The notes under the pieces are model-generated. The model was given only the letters and a program-made list of their open reading frames with translations, was not told where the DNA came from and ran no database searches. The translations under genes and the position numbers were made by a program. 32,382 bases of DNA. Source: Rubrivivax sp. (GTDB lineage: Bacteria; Pseudomonadota; Gammaproteobacteria; Burkholderiales; Burkholderiaceae_C). The DNA lies in NCBI GenBank assembly GCA_016790395.1, contig JAEUPH010000195.1, positions 1-32,382 on the forward strand, read 5' to 3'. Of the stretch, positions 23,374 through 32,382 are shown one piece after another. Within the stretch, counting starts at the first letter, position 1. Each line of letters opens with the position of its first letter.

Positions 23374-25941
23374 CTAAGGGGATGGAGAGGTGGTTTCGCC
23401 TTCGGCCGCCGGGGCCGGGGCGTCAGAGCGGTGCAGCGTCTCCACCGGCACGGTGAAGGAGAACCGGCATCCGACAGCCTGCGTTCCATTGTAGAGGTTC
23501 TGGGCACGCATCCGGCCGCGGTGCGACTCGATGATGGAGCGACACAGGGACAGGCCGATGCCCAGGCCCTCCTTCTTGGTGGAGAAGAAAGCCTCGTAGA
23601 GCCTGTCGATGACCTCGTCCTTGATGCCGGGCCCGGTGTCGGTGACGCTGAACTCGATGACGCCGCCTTCCTCGGGCGTGTGCCGCGGCACCACGCGCAG
23701 CTCGATGTGGCGGCGCTGCGGCGGCAGCTGTTCGCTGTCGATGGCTTCGGCGGCATTCTTCAGGAGGTTCAGCAGCACCTGCTCGATGAGGATGGGATCC
23801 ACCTGGATCTCGGGCAGCCGCTGCGCCACGTAGGTGTGAATGGCGACGTTGCGGCGGCGCAGTTCGATGCCGGCCAGTTCCACCGCGTCCTCGACGATCT
23901 GGCGCGCCTGCGAGGGCTGGCGCTGCGGTTCGCTGCGTTTCACGAAGGCGCGGATGCGGTGGATGATCTGCCCGGCGCGCTCGGCCTGCCGCGCCGTCTT
24001 CTGCAGCGCGGCGATGAGGTCCTCGCTGCGGATGGTGTCGGCCTTCACGCGCGAAACCATGCCGTTGCAGTAGTTGGTGATGGCCGTGAGCGGCTGGTTC
24101 AGCTCGTGGGCCACCGACGACGCCATCTCGCCCATGGTCACCAGCCGGCTGGTCACCTGCGCCTTGTCGGCCTGCGCCGCGGCCTGCTCTTCGGCGCGCA
24201 GACGCGCCGTGATGTCGGTGGCGATGAGCATCTGCGCCAGGCGACCGTCGGTCCACTGCAGGTAACGGGAGCGCACGTCGAACCACTTGCCCAGGGAGTC
24301 GATGTACACCTCGCGCGGGTTGGCGCCGGTTTCGGTGAGCTCCTGGGTGGGCAGGCCCGACAGACCGTCCACCTCGTCATCGCCATCGGCGCCGAAGGGC
24401 TCCATGCCCACCACGCCGCCGGCCATCTGCTGGTGGCCCTTGGCGTCGCCACCGAACCACAGCCGGTAGCTGCGGTTCACGAACAGCAGTTCGCCCTGCT
24501 GCACCGAGAGCACCGAGACGCTGGCGTCCAGCCCTTCCAGCACGGTGGTGAAACGCTCATGGCTGGCGCTGAGCTGGTCGCGGATGCGCTTGGCTTCGGT
24601 GATGTTGGTGATGCTGGTCATCCAGCCCGTCTGCTGGCCCTTGGGATCGATCAGCGGGCTGATGTACATGCGGGCGTCGAAGATCGTGCCTTCCTTGCGC
24701 ATGACCTTGACCTCGATGCCGCCGCTCGGGCTTCGGCCTTGCAGCTCCTGGTTCAACAGACGGTGGTTCTCTTCCACGCGGTCCGGCGGCCAGTAGGGGT
24801 AGGGCGGCTGGCGGCCCACCAGCTCGGCGGAGGTGAAGCCCGTCATCTGGCAGAAGGCGGCGTTGACGTAGGTGATGCGGCCGTCGAGGTCCATGGCGCG
24901 CATGCCGGTGGGCATGCTGTTCTCCATGGCGCGGCGGAAGTTGGTCTCCTGCACCAGCGCCCCCTGGATCTGGCTGCGCCGGCGCATGTGGCGCCAGGTG
25001 CCCAGCAGCATCCACAGCGTCAGCACCGACAGCGCCACCACCATCCAGAACAGCGTGTTGTTGACCAGGCCGATGCTGGTGCGCCAGCCCTGGCCGCGCA
25101 GCAGCAGGCCGTTGATGGCCGGCGTCAGTGGCACGTCGGTGATGATGGGCGCGCGGCGGCCGGCCTGGGCCGGGTGCGGCTTGACCGTTGCGGCCAGCAC
25201 GCGTTGCTGGTCGTCGACCACGGAGATGAGGTGGCGCTGTGCGACGTCGGCGGGGACGAAGTGGCGCACGAGAGCGTCGATCGAGTACTCGAGGATCAGC
25301 ACGCCCGCGAAGGTGTTGCGCTCCACGAGCGGGATGTGCAGCTGCATCGCTGGTGCACCCGAAGCGTCCATGAAGGCGCGCGAGTAGGTCGGGGCCCGGC
25401 TGTCGCGTGCCGCCCGGAAGGTGTTCTCGGGCTCATTGGGCACATCGGTCCGCGGCAGGTTGGGTTCGGCGGTTCCGCCCTGGGAGTCCACCTGGTAGAG
25501 CGGGGCGAAGTGGCTGGCGCGCACGCGCCGGTGCGCGTCCAGCCAGGTGAGGTGCGTGATCTCGGGGCGCTCGCGGGCGAACGCCACGGCCTGGCCGGTG
25601 AAGTCGTCGGCGTCGGTGGTGCGCATGACGATCTCGCGGGCCATGCGCATCAGGGATTCCTGGTTCTGGATCAGGCGCAGCCCGATCTGCTGCTGGGTGA
25701 TCTCGGTGTCGCGCTTGACGGACTCAGATTCCCGCTCGATTTCCTCGTTGCGCAGGTACCAGAAGGCGGAAATGATCGCCGCGAGGAACAGCAGCACCGA
25801 CAGCAAGGGCCCCAGAGTGGCGAAGCGGTCCTGGCGCGCCGGCGACTGCCTTCGCCACCAGCGCCCGACCAGGCGCTTGACCGCCGGCAAGGGGGCCGAG
25901 ACTGACGGTGCGGATGGCGGAGTCACAGGGGGCGTCGACAT
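23374..25941 (-). CDS. Membrane PAS-domain sensor histidine kinase
   Basis: This is an 855-residue kinase. After a Pro-rich cytoplasmic start it has TM1 (about 43-63), a large periplasmic sensor domain (about 64-295, probably dCache-like) and TM2 (about 296-316). Two PAS domains follow, at about 335-450 (ENSMPTGMRAMDLDG) and 460-590. The phospho-acceptor His612 sits in AHELNQPLTAITNY, the H-box style of the FixL/DctB/TodS group. The ATP-binding domain has an N-box (NLLKNAAEA, Asn729), DTGPGI (from Asp768), an F-box region and GLGIGLSLCR. It probably detects an external small molecule; the ligand is unknown. Its partner is the FixJ-type regulator just downstream. The gene diverges from aceE across 135 bp. 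Confidence 0.95.
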   Translation of the reverse strand: MSTPPVTPPSAPSVSAPLPAVKRLVGRWWRRQSPARQDRFATLGPLLSVLLFLAAIISAFWYLRNEEIERESESVKRDTEITQQQIGLRLIQNQESLMRMAREIVMRTTDADDFTGQAVAFARERPEITHLTWLDAHRRVRASHFAPLYQVDSQGGTAEPNLPRTDVPNEPENTFRAARDSRAPTYSRAFMDASGAPAMQLHIPLVERNTFAGVLILEYSIDALVRHFVPADVAQRHLISVVDDQQRVLAATVKPHPAQAGRRAPIITDVPLTPAINGLLLRGQGWRTSIGLVNNTLFWMVVALSVLTLWMLLGTWRHMRRRSQIQGALVQETNFRRAMENSMPTGMRAMDLDGRITYVNAAFCQMTGFTSAELVGRQPPYPYWPPDRVEENHRLLNQELQGRSPSGGIEVKVMRKEGTIFDARMYISPLIDPKGQQTGWMTSITNITEAKRIRDQLSASHERFTTVLEGLDASVSVLSVQQGELLFVNRSYRLWFGGDAKGHQQMAGGVVGMEPFGADGDDEVDGLSGLPTQELTETGANPREVYIDSLGKWFDVRSRYLQWTDGRLAQMLIATDITARLRAEEQAAAQADKAQVTSRLVTMGEMASSVAHELNQPLTAITNYCNGMVSRVKADTIRSEDLIAALQKTARQAERAGQIIHRIRAFVKRSEPQRQPSQARQIVEDAVELAGIELRRRNVAIHTYVAQRLPEIQVDPILIEQVLLNLLKNAAEAIDSEQLPPQRRHIELRVVPRHTPEEGGVIEFSVTDTGPGIKDEVIDRLYEAFFSTKKEGLGIGLSLCRSIIESHRGRMRAQNLYNGTQAVGCRFSFTVPVETLHRSDAPAPAAEGETTSPSP

Positions 25942-25987
25942 GGCTGGATTATCGGTGCCGCACGGGTTGGCTCCTCAGAATCCCATA

Positions 25988-26015
25988 TTATGAAATCAAG
26001 TGGCACTATTTGAAA
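25988..26015 (-). promoter_or_regulatory. Weak candidate promoter for the histidine-kinase gene
   Basis: On the minus strand, TTTCAA (26010-26015) and CATAAT (25988-25993) are 16 bp apart in an AT-rich island unusual for this sequence. Transcription would start about 40 bases before the kinase ATG. The -35 match is poor. Confidence 0.3.
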
Positions 26016-26024
26016 AATGGTCGC

Positions 26025-26053
26025 GTTGTGACACACTCGCGCCCGATCACAAC
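26025..26053. promoter_or_regulatory. Dyad in the aceE upstream region
   Basis: GTTGTGA (26025-26031) and TCACAAC (26047-26053) are perfect inverted repeats whose centres are 22 bp apart, about two helical turns. The dyad ends 23 bases before the aceE ATG and includes no coding sequence. It is a candidate regulator-binding site for the pyruvate dehydrogenase operon. The 15-base spacer differs from the six of a CRP site. Confidence 0.4.
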
Positions 26054-26076
26054 AGCCTTGCAACAAGGAGACAAGC

Positions 26077-28782
26077 ATGTCCGCGATGCCGGAATCGTTC
26101 CACGGCGCTGCCGCCAACGACACCGATGCCCAGGAGACCCGTGAGTGGCTGGACGCCTTGTCCGCCGTCATCGGCGAAGAAGGCGAGGAGCGCGCGCACT
26201 TCCTGCTGGAGCAACTCATCGACCACGCGCGCCAGGCCGGCATCGACGTGCCGTTCTCCGCCAACACGGCCTACGTGAACACGATTCCCGCAGACCAGGA
26301 AGAGCGCACGCCGGGGAACATCGACATTGAGGAGCGCCTGCGCACCTACATGCGCTGGAACGCGATGGCCATGGTGGTGAAGGCCAACCGCCTGCACCCG
26401 GCCGACGGCGGCGACCTGGGCGGCCACATCTCCTCGTTCGCTTCGGTGGCCACGATGTTCGGCACCGGCTTCAACCACTTCTGGCACGCCGAGAGCGAAG
26501 GCCACGGTGGCGATCTGCTCTACATCCAGGGCCACAGCGCCCCCGGCATCTACGCCCGCGCCTTCATGGAAGGCCGGCTGACCGAGGAGCAGTTGCTGAA
26601 CTTCCGCCAGGAGGTGGACGGCAAGGGTATCTCCAGCTACCCGCACCCCAAGCTGATGCCCGACTTCTGGCAGTTCCCCACGGTCAGCATGGGCCTGGGC
26701 CCCTTGATGGCCATCTACCAGGCGCGCTTCCTGAAGTACCTGCACGCGCGCGGCATCGCCGACACCGCCAACCGCAAGGTCTGGGTCTTCTGCGGCGACG
26801 GCGAGATGGACGAGCCCGAGAGCCTGGGCGCCATCGGCCTGGCGGCGCGCGAGAAGCTCGACAACCTGGTCTTCGTCATCAACTGCAACCTGCAGCGCCT
26901 GGACGGCCCGGTGCGCGGCAACGGCAAGATCATCCAGGAACTGGAAGGCGAGTTCCGCGGCTCGGGCTGGAACGTCATCAAGCTGCTGTGGGGCAGCTAC
27001 TGGGACCCGCTGCTGGCGCGCGACAAGGAAGGCATCCTGCGCAAGGTGATGATGGACGTCGTCGACGGCGACTACCAGGCGATGAAGGCCAACGACGGTG
27101 CCTTCGTGCGCAAGAACTTCTTCGGCCGCCACCCCAAGCTGCTGGAGATGGTGGCCAAGATGAGCGACGAGGACATCTGGCGCCTGCAGCGTGGTGGCCA
27201 TGACCCGCAGAAGGTGTACGCCGCCTTCCACCGTGCCAACAGCCACAAGGGCCAGCCGACGGTGCTGCTGGTGAAGACCGTCAAGGGCTTCGGCATGGGC
27301 AAGAGCGGCGAGGGCAAGAACACCGCGCACCAGACCAAGAAGCTGATCGACGAGGACGTGCGCGCCTTCCGCGACCGCTTCGCCGTGCCCATCCCCGACG
27401 AGAAGCTCTCGGACATCCCCTTCTACAAGCCGGCCGACGACACGCCGGAGATGAAGTACCTGCACGAGCGCCGCCAGGCGCTGGGCGGCTACCTGCCCAA
27501 GCGCCGCGCCAGGGCCGACGAGAGCTTCACCGTGCCCAGCCTGGAGACCTTCAAGAGCGTGCTGGAGCCCACGCCCGAGGGCCGCGAGATCAGCACCACT
27601 CAGGCCTACGTGCGCTTCCTGACGCAGCTGCTGCGCGACCAGGCCCTGGGCCCGCGCGTGGTGCCCATCCTGGTGGACGAGGCGCGAACCTTCGGCATGG
27701 AGGGCCTCTTCCGCCAGATCGGCATCTACAACCCCGAGGGCCAGAAGTACACGCCGGTCGACAAGGACCAGGTCATGTACTACAAGGAGGACAAGGCCGG
27801 CCAGATCCTGCAGGAAGGCATCAACGAGGCGGGCGGCATGGCCAGCTGGATCGCCGCGGCGACGTCGTACTCGACGAACAACCGCATCCTGGTGCCGTTC
27901 TTCATCTACTACTCGATGTTCGGCTTCCAGCGCATCGGTGACCTGGCCTGGGCCGCTGGCGACATGCAGGCGCGCGGCTTCCTGCTCGGCGGCACCAGCG
28001 GCCGCACCACGCTGAACGGCGAAGGCCTGCAGCACGAGGACGGCCACAGCCACATCCTGGCCGGCACCATCCCGAACTGCATCTCCTACGACCCCACCTT
28101 CGCGCACGAGGTCGGCGTGATCATCCACCACGGCCTGAAGCGCATGGTGGAAAAGCAGGAGAACGTGTTCTTCTACCTCACGTTGCTCAACGAGAACTAC
28201 CCCATGCCGGGCCTGAAGGCCGGCACCGAGGAGCAGATCCTCAAGGGCATGTACCTGCTGGAAGAGGGCGCCAAGAAGACGCCGCGCGTCAACCTGCTGG
28301 GCAGCGGCACCATCCTGCGCGAGAGCCAGGAGGCGAAGAAGCTGCTGGAAGCCGACTGGGGCGTGGCGGCCAACGTGTGGAGCTGCCCCAGCTTCAACGA
28401 ACTGGCCCGCGACGGCCAGGACTGCGAGCGCTGGAACCTGCTGCACCCGACGGCCGAGGCGCGCGTGCCCTACGTGACGCAGCAGCTGAACGCGCACGCC
28501 GGGCCGGTGGTGGCCTCCACCGACTACATGAAGAGCTACGCCGACCAGATCCGCGCCTTCATCCCCAAGGGCCGCAGCTACAAGGTGCTGGGCACCGACG
28601 GCTTCGGCCGCAGTGACTTCCGCAGCAAGCTGCGGGAGCACTTCGAGGTGAATCGGCACTACATCGTCGTCGCGGCGCTCAAGGCGCTGGCCGACGAAGG
28701 CACCGTGCCCGCCACCAAGGTGGCCGAGGCGATCCAGAAATACGGCATCGCGGCGGACAAGATCAATCCGCTGTACGCGTGA
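26077..28782 (+). CDS. aceE: Pyruvate dehydrogenase E1 component (homodimeric type)
   Basis: AceE decarboxylates pyruvate with thiamine diphosphate and transfers the acetyl group to the lipoyl arms of AceF. At 901 residues it is full length for the homodimeric AceE family. The ThDP/Mg motif begins GDGEMDEPE at residue 240 and ends at NCN near 269-271. Other family stretches are [27 protein letters not shown] and [21 protein letters not shown] strong ribosome-binding site AAGGAGA lies five bases before the ATG. It is the first gene of aceE-aceF-BPH-lpdA. The divergent kinase/regulator pair and the dyad at 26025-26053 are the visible candidates for control. Confidence 0.98.
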   Translation: MSAMPESFHGAAANDTDAQETREWLDALSAVIGEEGEERAHFLLEQLIDHARQAGIDVPFSANTAYVNTIPADQEERTPGNIDIEERLRTYMRWNAMAMVVKANRLHPADGGDLGGHISSFASVATMFGTGFNHFWHAESEGHGGDLLYIQGHSAPGIYARAFMEGRLTEEQLLNFRQEVDGKGISSYPHPKLMPDFWQFPTVSMGLGPLMAIYQARFLKYLHARGIADTANRKVWVFCGDGEMDEPESLGAIGLAAREKLDNLVFVINCNLQRLDGPVRGNGKIIQELEGEFRGSGWNVIKLLWGSYWDPLLARDKEGILRKVMMDVVDGDYQAMKANDGAFVRKNFFGRHPKLLEMVAKMSDEDIWRLQRGGHDPQKVYAAFHRANSHKGQPTVLLVKTVKGFGMGKSGEGKNTAHQTKKLIDEDVRAFRDRFAVPIPDEKLSDIPFYKPADDTPEMKYLHERRQALGGYLPKRRARADESFTVPSLETFKSVLEPTPEGREISTTQAYVRFLTQLLRDQALGPRVVPILVDEARTFGMEGLFRQIGIYNPEGQKYTPVDKDQVMYYKEDKAGQILQEGINEAGGMASWIAAATSYSTNNRILVPFFIYYSMFGFQRIGDLAWAAGDMQARGFLLGGTSGRTTLNGEGLQHEDGHSHILAGTIPNCISYDPTFAHEVGVIIHHGLKRMVEKQENVFFYLTLLNENYPMPGLKAGTEEQILKGMYLLEEGAKKTPRVNLLGSGTILRESQEAKKLLEADWGVAANVWSCPSFNELARDGQDCERWNLLHPTAEARVPYVTQQLNAHAGPVVASTDYMKSYADQIRAFIPKGRSYKVLGTDGFGRSDFRSKLREHFEVNRHYIVVAALKALADEGTVPATKVAEAIQKYGIAADKINPLYA

Positions 28783-28807
28783 CCCTCAGAACAAACGGAG
28801 ACAGGAC

Positions 28808-30454
28808 ATGGCGTTGGTCGAAGTGAAGGTGCCGGACATCGGCGACTTCAAGGACGTGGAAGTCATCGAGCTGATGGTCAAGCCGGGCGACAAGGTCGTG
28901 GTCGACCAGAGCCTGCTGACCGTGGAAAGCGACAAGGCGTCGATGGAGATCCCTTCGTCGCACGCGGGCGTGGTCAAGGAGATGAAGGTCAAGCTCGGCG
29001 ACAAGGTCGGCGAAGGCACGCTGGTGCTGGTGCTGGAGGCCGAAGGTGCTGCGGCGCCGGCCGCGGCCGCGGGTGCTGCGCCGGCCCCCGCCCCGGCGGC
29101 AGCGGCACCGGCGGCTGCCCCTGCGGCACCCGCGGCGGCCCCTGCCGCGGGCGGCCCGGTGGACGTGGTCGTGCCCGACATCGGCGACTTCGACCAGGTG
29201 GCCGTGATCGAGATCTTCGTGAAGCCCGGCGACAGCGTGAAGGTGGAGCAGAGCCTGATCACGGTGGAGAGCGACAAGGCGTCGATGGAGATCCCGTCCT
29301 CGCACGCCGGCGCGGTGACGCAACTGCTGGTGAAGGTGGGCGACAAGGTCTCCAAGGGGACGAAGATCGCCGTGCTGCAGGCGGCGGCCAGTGCTGCGCC
29401 GGCGGCAGTGGCACCGGCCGCCCCGGCACCCGCCGCGGCGCCGGCGGCTGCCGCACCGGCCACTGCAGCCGCCACGGCCGCACTGCCGGCGCACGCGCCC
29501 GGCACGCCTTCGGGCGGGCTGCCGCACGCTTCGCCCACCATCCGCCGCCTGGCGCGCGAACTGGGCGTGCCGCTGGCCGAGGTCAAGGGCTCGGGCCCCA
29601 AGGGCCGCATCCTGCAGGCCGATGTGCAGGGCTTCGTGAAGGCCGTGATGGCCGGCGACGCCCAGACCGCGGCACAGAAGGCCAAGGCCCCGGCCGCGTC
29701 GGCCGCCGGCGGCGGCAGCTTCCCCGGTCTGCTGGCCTGGCCGCAGGTGGATTTCGCGAAGTTCGGCGCCGTGGAGCGCAAGGATCTCAGCCGCATCAAG
29801 AAGATCAGCGGTGCCAACCTGCACCGCAACTGGGTGCTCATCCCGCACGTCACCAACCACGACGATGCCGACATCACCGAGCTGGAAGCCTTCCGGGTGC
29901 AGCTCAACAAGGAGAACGAGAAGAGCGGCGTGAAGGTGACGATGCTGGCCTTCATGATCAAGGCGGCCGTCGCGGCGCTGAAGAAGTTCCCCGAGTTCAA
30001 CGCCAGCCTGGACGGCGACCAGCTGGTGTTGAAGAAGTACTTCCACATCGGCTTCGCCGCCGACACGCCCAACGGCCTGGTGGTGCCGGTGATCAAGGAC
30101 GCCGACCAGAAGGGGGTGCTGCAGATCAGCAAGGAGATGAGCGAGCTGGCCGCCAAGGCGCGCGACGGCAAGCTGGGCCCGGCCGACATGAGCGGCGGCT
30201 GCTTCAGCATCAGCAGCCTGGGCGGCATCGGGGGGCGCTACTTCACGCCCATCATCAACGCGCCAGAAGTGGCCATCATGGGCGTGTGCAAGAGCAGCAC
30301 CGAGCCGCGCTGGGACGGCAAGCAGTTCGCGCCGCGGCTGATCCTGCCGCTGAGCCTGAGCTGGGACCACCGCGTCATCGACGGCGCCGCCGCGGCGCGC
30401 TTCAACGCGTACTTCGGCAGCCTGCTGACCGACTTCCGCCGCATCCTGCTCTGA
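28808..30454 (+). CDS. aceF: Dihydrolipoyl acetyltransferase, PDH E2 component
   Basis: AceF forms the core of the pyruvate dehydrogenase complex and passes acetyl groups from lipoate to CoA. The 548-residue chain has two lipoyl domains, each with the lipoylation motif ESDKAS (Lys43 and Lys157), joined by flexible Ala/Pro linkers. A peripheral-subunit-binding domain follows (about 239-277, [13 protein letters not shown] and GPKGRIL), then another linker and the C-terminal catalytic domain with the HRVIDG motif containing the active-site His and Asp. Two lipoyl domains is intermediate between the one of many organisms and the three of E. coli. It follows aceE by 25 bases. Confidence 0.98.
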   Translation: MALVEVKVPDIGDFKDVEVIELMVKPGDKVVVDQSLLTVESDKASMEIPSSHAGVVKEMKVKLGDKVGEGTLVLVLEAEGAAAPAAAAGAAPAPAPAAAAPAAAPAAPAAAPAAGGPVDVVVPDIGDFDQVAVIEIFVKPGDSVKVEQSLITVESDKASMEIPSSHAGAVTQLLVKVGDKVSKGTKIAVLQAAASAAPAAVAPAAPAPAAAPAAAAPATAAATAALPAHAPGTPSGGLPHASPTIRRLARELGVPLAEVKGSGPKGRILQADVQGFVKAVMAGDAQTAAQKAKAPAASAAGGGSFPGLLAWPQVDFAKFGAVERKDLSRIKKISGANLHRNWVLIPHVTNHDDADITELEAFRVQLNKENEKSGVKVTMLAFMIKAAVAALKKFPEFNASLDGDQLVLKKYFHIGFAADTPNGLVVPVIKDADQKGVLQISKEMSELAAKARDGKLGPADMSGGCFSISSLGGIGGRYFTPIINAPEVAIMGVCKSSTEPRWDGKQFAPRLILPLSLSWDHRVIDGAAAARFNAYFGSLLTDFRRILL

Positions 30455-30461
30455 AGCGCCG

Positions 30462-31040
30462 ATGAGCACCGTCGTCGTCGCCCGCAAGGGCGCCACCGTG
30501 GCCATCGCGTCGGACGCGCTCGTCACCTACGGCGAGACGCGCCTGCCGCCGGGCTACGAGGCCAACGACAAGATGTTCACGGTGGACAGCAGCATGGTCG
30601 GCGCCGTGGGCAGCATCGCGCACATGGCGGTGCTGCGGCGCGCGCTGGCCGAGCTGCCACCCGAAGAGCGCCAGCTGCATTCGCGCGACGGCCTCTTCGA
30701 CACCTTCCTGCGCCTGCACCCCAAGCTCAAGGACCGCTATTTCCTGAACACCAAGGAACACGACAGCGACCCCTACGAGAGCAGCCAGTTCGCCATCCTC
30801 ATCGCCAACGCGCACGGCATCTTCGGCGTGGAGAGCTACCGCGAGGTCTTCGAGTACCAGCGCTTCTGGGCCTCGGGTTCGGGCCGGCGCTTTGCCCTGG
30901 GTGCGATGCACGCGGTCTACGAGAAAGCCAAGACCGCGCGCGAGATCGCCGAAGCGGGCGTGCTGGCCGGCTGCGAGTTCGACACCAGCTCGGCCGGGCC
31001 CGTGCGCATCCACACCTACAAACTCAAGAGACATCACTGA
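30462..31040 (+). CDS. Betaproteobacterial proteasome homologue (BPH), Ser1-type Ntn-hydrolase
   Basis: This 192-residue protein resembles HslV and proteasome beta subunits. After removal of Met the chain starts Ser1-Thr2-Val3-Val4-Val5, aligning with HslV TTIVSV. Asp17 matches the catalytic Asp17, and Lys36 matches Lys33 after a three-residue insertion ([11 protein letters not shown]). The motif Gly138-Ser139-Gly140 ([12 protein letters not shown]) matches the conserved GSG near HslV Ser124. There is no prosequence, signal peptide or hslU nearby. From published work, BPH descends from HslV, forms tetradecameric double rings, has no known unfoldase, and some subfamilies use Ser instead of Thr. 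This gene fits that Ser subfamily. It starts seven bases after aceF and ends one base before lpdA, so it must be co-expressed with PDH. Substrates are unknown. Confidence 0.85.
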   Translation: MSTVVVARKGATVAIASDALVTYGETRLPPGYEANDKMFTVDSSMVGAVGSIAHMAVLRRALAELPPEERQLHSRDGLFDTFLRLHPKLKDRYFLNTKEHDSDPYESSQFAILIANAHGIFGVESYREVFEYQRFWASGSGRRFALGAMHAVYEKAKTAREIAEAGVLAGCEFDTSSAGPVRIHTYKLKRHH

Positions 31041-31041
31041 C

Positions 31042-32382
31042 ATGGCCCTCATCGACATCATCGTGCCGGACATCGGCGACTTCAAGGACGTGGCCGTCAT
31101 CGAGGTGCTGGTCAAGCCCGGTGACACCATCAAGGCCGAACAGAGCCTGATCACGGTGGAAAGCGACAAGGCTTCGATGGAGATCCCGTCGTCGGCGGCC
31201 GGCGTCGTGAAGGACATCAAGGTCAAGGTCGGCGACAAGGTCAGCCAGGGCACGGTGGTGCTGACGCTGGAAGCGGCGGGCGCCGCTGCTGCTGCGCCGG
31301 CTGCGGCCGCGCCGGCGGCCGCACCGGCTCCGGGGCCCGCCGCAGCGCCTGCTCCCGTGGCGGCCAGCTATGCCGGCGGTGCCGACCTCGAGTGCGACAT
31401 GCTGGTGCTGGGCGCCGGCCCCGGCGGCTATTCGGCGGCCTTCCGCGCCGCCGACCTGGGCCTGAAGACCGTGCTGGTGGAGCGCTTTCCCACGCTCGGC
31501 GGCGTGTGCCTGAACGTGGGCTGCATCCCTTCGAAGGCGCTGCTGCACGTGGCCGCGGTGATGGACGAGGTGAAGCACTTCGCCGACCTGGGCGTGGAGT
31601 TCGCGGCGCCCAAGGTCGATCTCTCGAAGCTGCTGGCGCACAAGAACAAGGTGGTGGGCAAGCTCACCGGCGGCCTGGCCGCCATGGCCAAGATGCGCAA
31701 GGTGACGGTGGTGCAGGGGAACGGCGAGTTCGCCGATCCGCACCACCTGAAGGTGACCACGGCCGACGGCAAGGTGCAGACGCTGCGCTTCAAGCAGGCC
31801 ATCATCGCCGCCGGTTCGGAAGCGGTGAAGCTGCCCTTCCTGCCGCAGGACGACCGCATCGTCACCAGCACCGGCGCGCTGCAGCTGCGCCAGCAGCCCC
31901 AGCGCATGCTGGTCATCGGCGGCGGCATCATCGGCCTGGAGATGGGCACGGTCTACAGCACGCTGGGCGCGAAGCTCGACGTGGTGGAGATGCTCGACGG
32001 CCTGATGCAGGGCGCGGACCGCGATCTCGTGAAGGTCTGGCAGAAGATGAACGCGCCGCGCTTCGACAAGCTGATGCTGAAGACGAAGACGACCGGCGCC
32101 GAGGCCACGAAGGACGGCATCCGCGTCATGTTCGAGGGCCTGGATGGCAGCAAGAGCGAAGGCGTCTATGACCTCGTGTTGCAGGCCGTGGGCCGCGTGC
32201 CCAACGGCAAGAAGATCGGCGCCGAAAAGGCCGGCGTGGTGGTCGGCGAGCGCGGCTTCATCCCGGTGGACGTGCAGATGCGCACCAACGTGCCGCACAT
32301 CTTCGCCATCGGCGACATCGTCGGCCAGCCCATGCTGGCGCACAAGGCCGTGCACGAGGCCCACGTGGCGGCCGAAGTGGCC
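31042..32382 (+). CDS. lpdA: Dihydrolipoyl dehydrogenase with N-terminal lipoyl domain, PDH E3 (3' partial)
   Basis: The protein reoxidises dihydrolipoyl groups of AceF with FAD and NAD+. The open frame continues past the right edge; 447 codons are present, and about 140-150 more are expected. A lipoyl domain (about 1-78, Lys43 in ESDKAS) and an Ala/Pro linker precede the flavoprotein. FAD motif GAGPGGY, redox-active disulfide in CLNVGC, NAD motif [10 protein letters not shown], and the second FAD contact [16 protein letters not shown] are all visible. The dimer interface domain with the HAHPT/HPHPT motif lies outside the window. The fused lipoyl domain is known in Betaproteobacteria, Neisseria and others. 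The start ATG follows the BPH stop by one base. Confidence 0.97.
   Translation, partial: MALIDIIVPDIGDFKDVAVIEVLVKPGDTIKAEQSLITVESDKASMEIPSSAAGVVKDIKVKVGDKVSQGTVVLTLEAAGAAAAAPAAAAPAAAPAPGPAAAPAPVAASYAGGADLECDMLVLGAGPGGYSAAFRAADLGLKTVLVERFPTLGGVCLNVGCIPSKALLHVAAVMDEVKHFADLGVEFAAPKVDLSKLLAHKNKVVGKLTGGLAAMAKMRKVTVVQGNGEFADPHHLKVTTADGKVQTLRFKQAIIAAGSEAVKLPFLPQDDRIVTSTGALQLRQQPQRMLVIGGGIIGLEMGTVYSTLGAKLDVVEMLDGLMQGADRDLVKVWQKMNAPRFDKLMLKTKTTGAEATKDGIRVMFEGLDGSKSEGVYDLVLQAVGRVPNGKKIGAEKAGVVVGERGFIPVDVQMRTNVPHIFAIGDIVGQPMLAHKAVHEAHVAAEVA

Noticed and set aside
26001-26014. TGGCAC followed by TTGAA, resembling a sigma54 promoter before aceE
   Set aside because: The GC element required at the correct spacing from GG is missing.
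26025-26053. CRP site before aceE
   Set aside because: The TGTGA and TCACA halves are 15 bases apart in place of the required six.
26047-28659. An 870-codon open frame antisense to aceE
   Set aside because: Its composition (Val/Ala/His/Leu/Gln rich, no recognisable domain) and its exact mirror position to aceE mark it as a GC-driven shadow.
29041-29160. GC-rich repetitive DNA inside aceF
   Set aside because: It encodes the Ala/Pro linker between lipoyl domains, a normal feature of E2 proteins; no separate repeat element is needed to explain it.

Overview
The window is about 32 kb of very GC-rich, densely coded chromosome. It looks like a betaproteobacterium of the order Burkholderiales, probably near the Rubrivivax/Leptothrix/Comamonadaceae group. 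I infer this from gene content and protein style: an APS-reductase type cys cluster with a DUF934 gene, a PHB phasin, a lipoyl-fused dihydrolipoyl dehydrogenase, a two-lipoyl AceF, and a betaproteobacterial proteasome homologue (BPH). No insertion sequence, prophage, CRISPR array or integrase was seen. The region reads as core chromosome.

Left part (1-10280, all minus strand): tRNA-Asn with its own terminator. A TonB-dependent receptor follows, preceded by a clear TPP riboswitch, which points to uptake of thiamine or a precursor rather than iron. Next comes an assimilatory sulfate-reduction run transcribed cysI, DUF934, cysH, cysD, cysN, cobA, fdxA, fpr. It encodes sulfate activation, APS reduction, sulfite reduction, siroheme supply and, by position, the NADPH-ferredoxin-sulfite reductase electron chain. 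A tandem operator-like repeat lies upstream of cysI.

Middle part (10392-19140): a patatin-like lipoprotein diverges from the cys run. A minus-strand phasin gene has a good sigma70 promoter flanked by two near-identical palindromes exactly 60 bp apart (candidate PhaR operators). Divergent from it is a tight plus-strand run: HDAC-like deacylase, hotdog thioesterase, nitroreductase, Na+/H+ antiporter-like membrane protein, 2-hydroxyacid dehydrogenase, RmuC and an MFS transporter. The first four genes are joined by ATGA stop/start overlaps.

Right part (19144-32382): minus-strand genes for an exported DUF4124-glutaredoxin protein, oligopeptidase A (prlC) and folD, then a FixJ-type response regulator and a large membrane PAS histidine kinase. 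The kinase gene diverges from the pyruvate dehydrogenase operon aceE-aceF-BPH-lpdA, which runs off the right edge. The most striking gene is the small Ntn-hydrolase between aceF and lpdA. It matches the BPH family, keeps the Asp17 and Lys33-equivalent residues, and has serine rather than threonine as the predicted N-terminal nucleophile. Its position implies co-transcription with pyruvate dehydrogenase.
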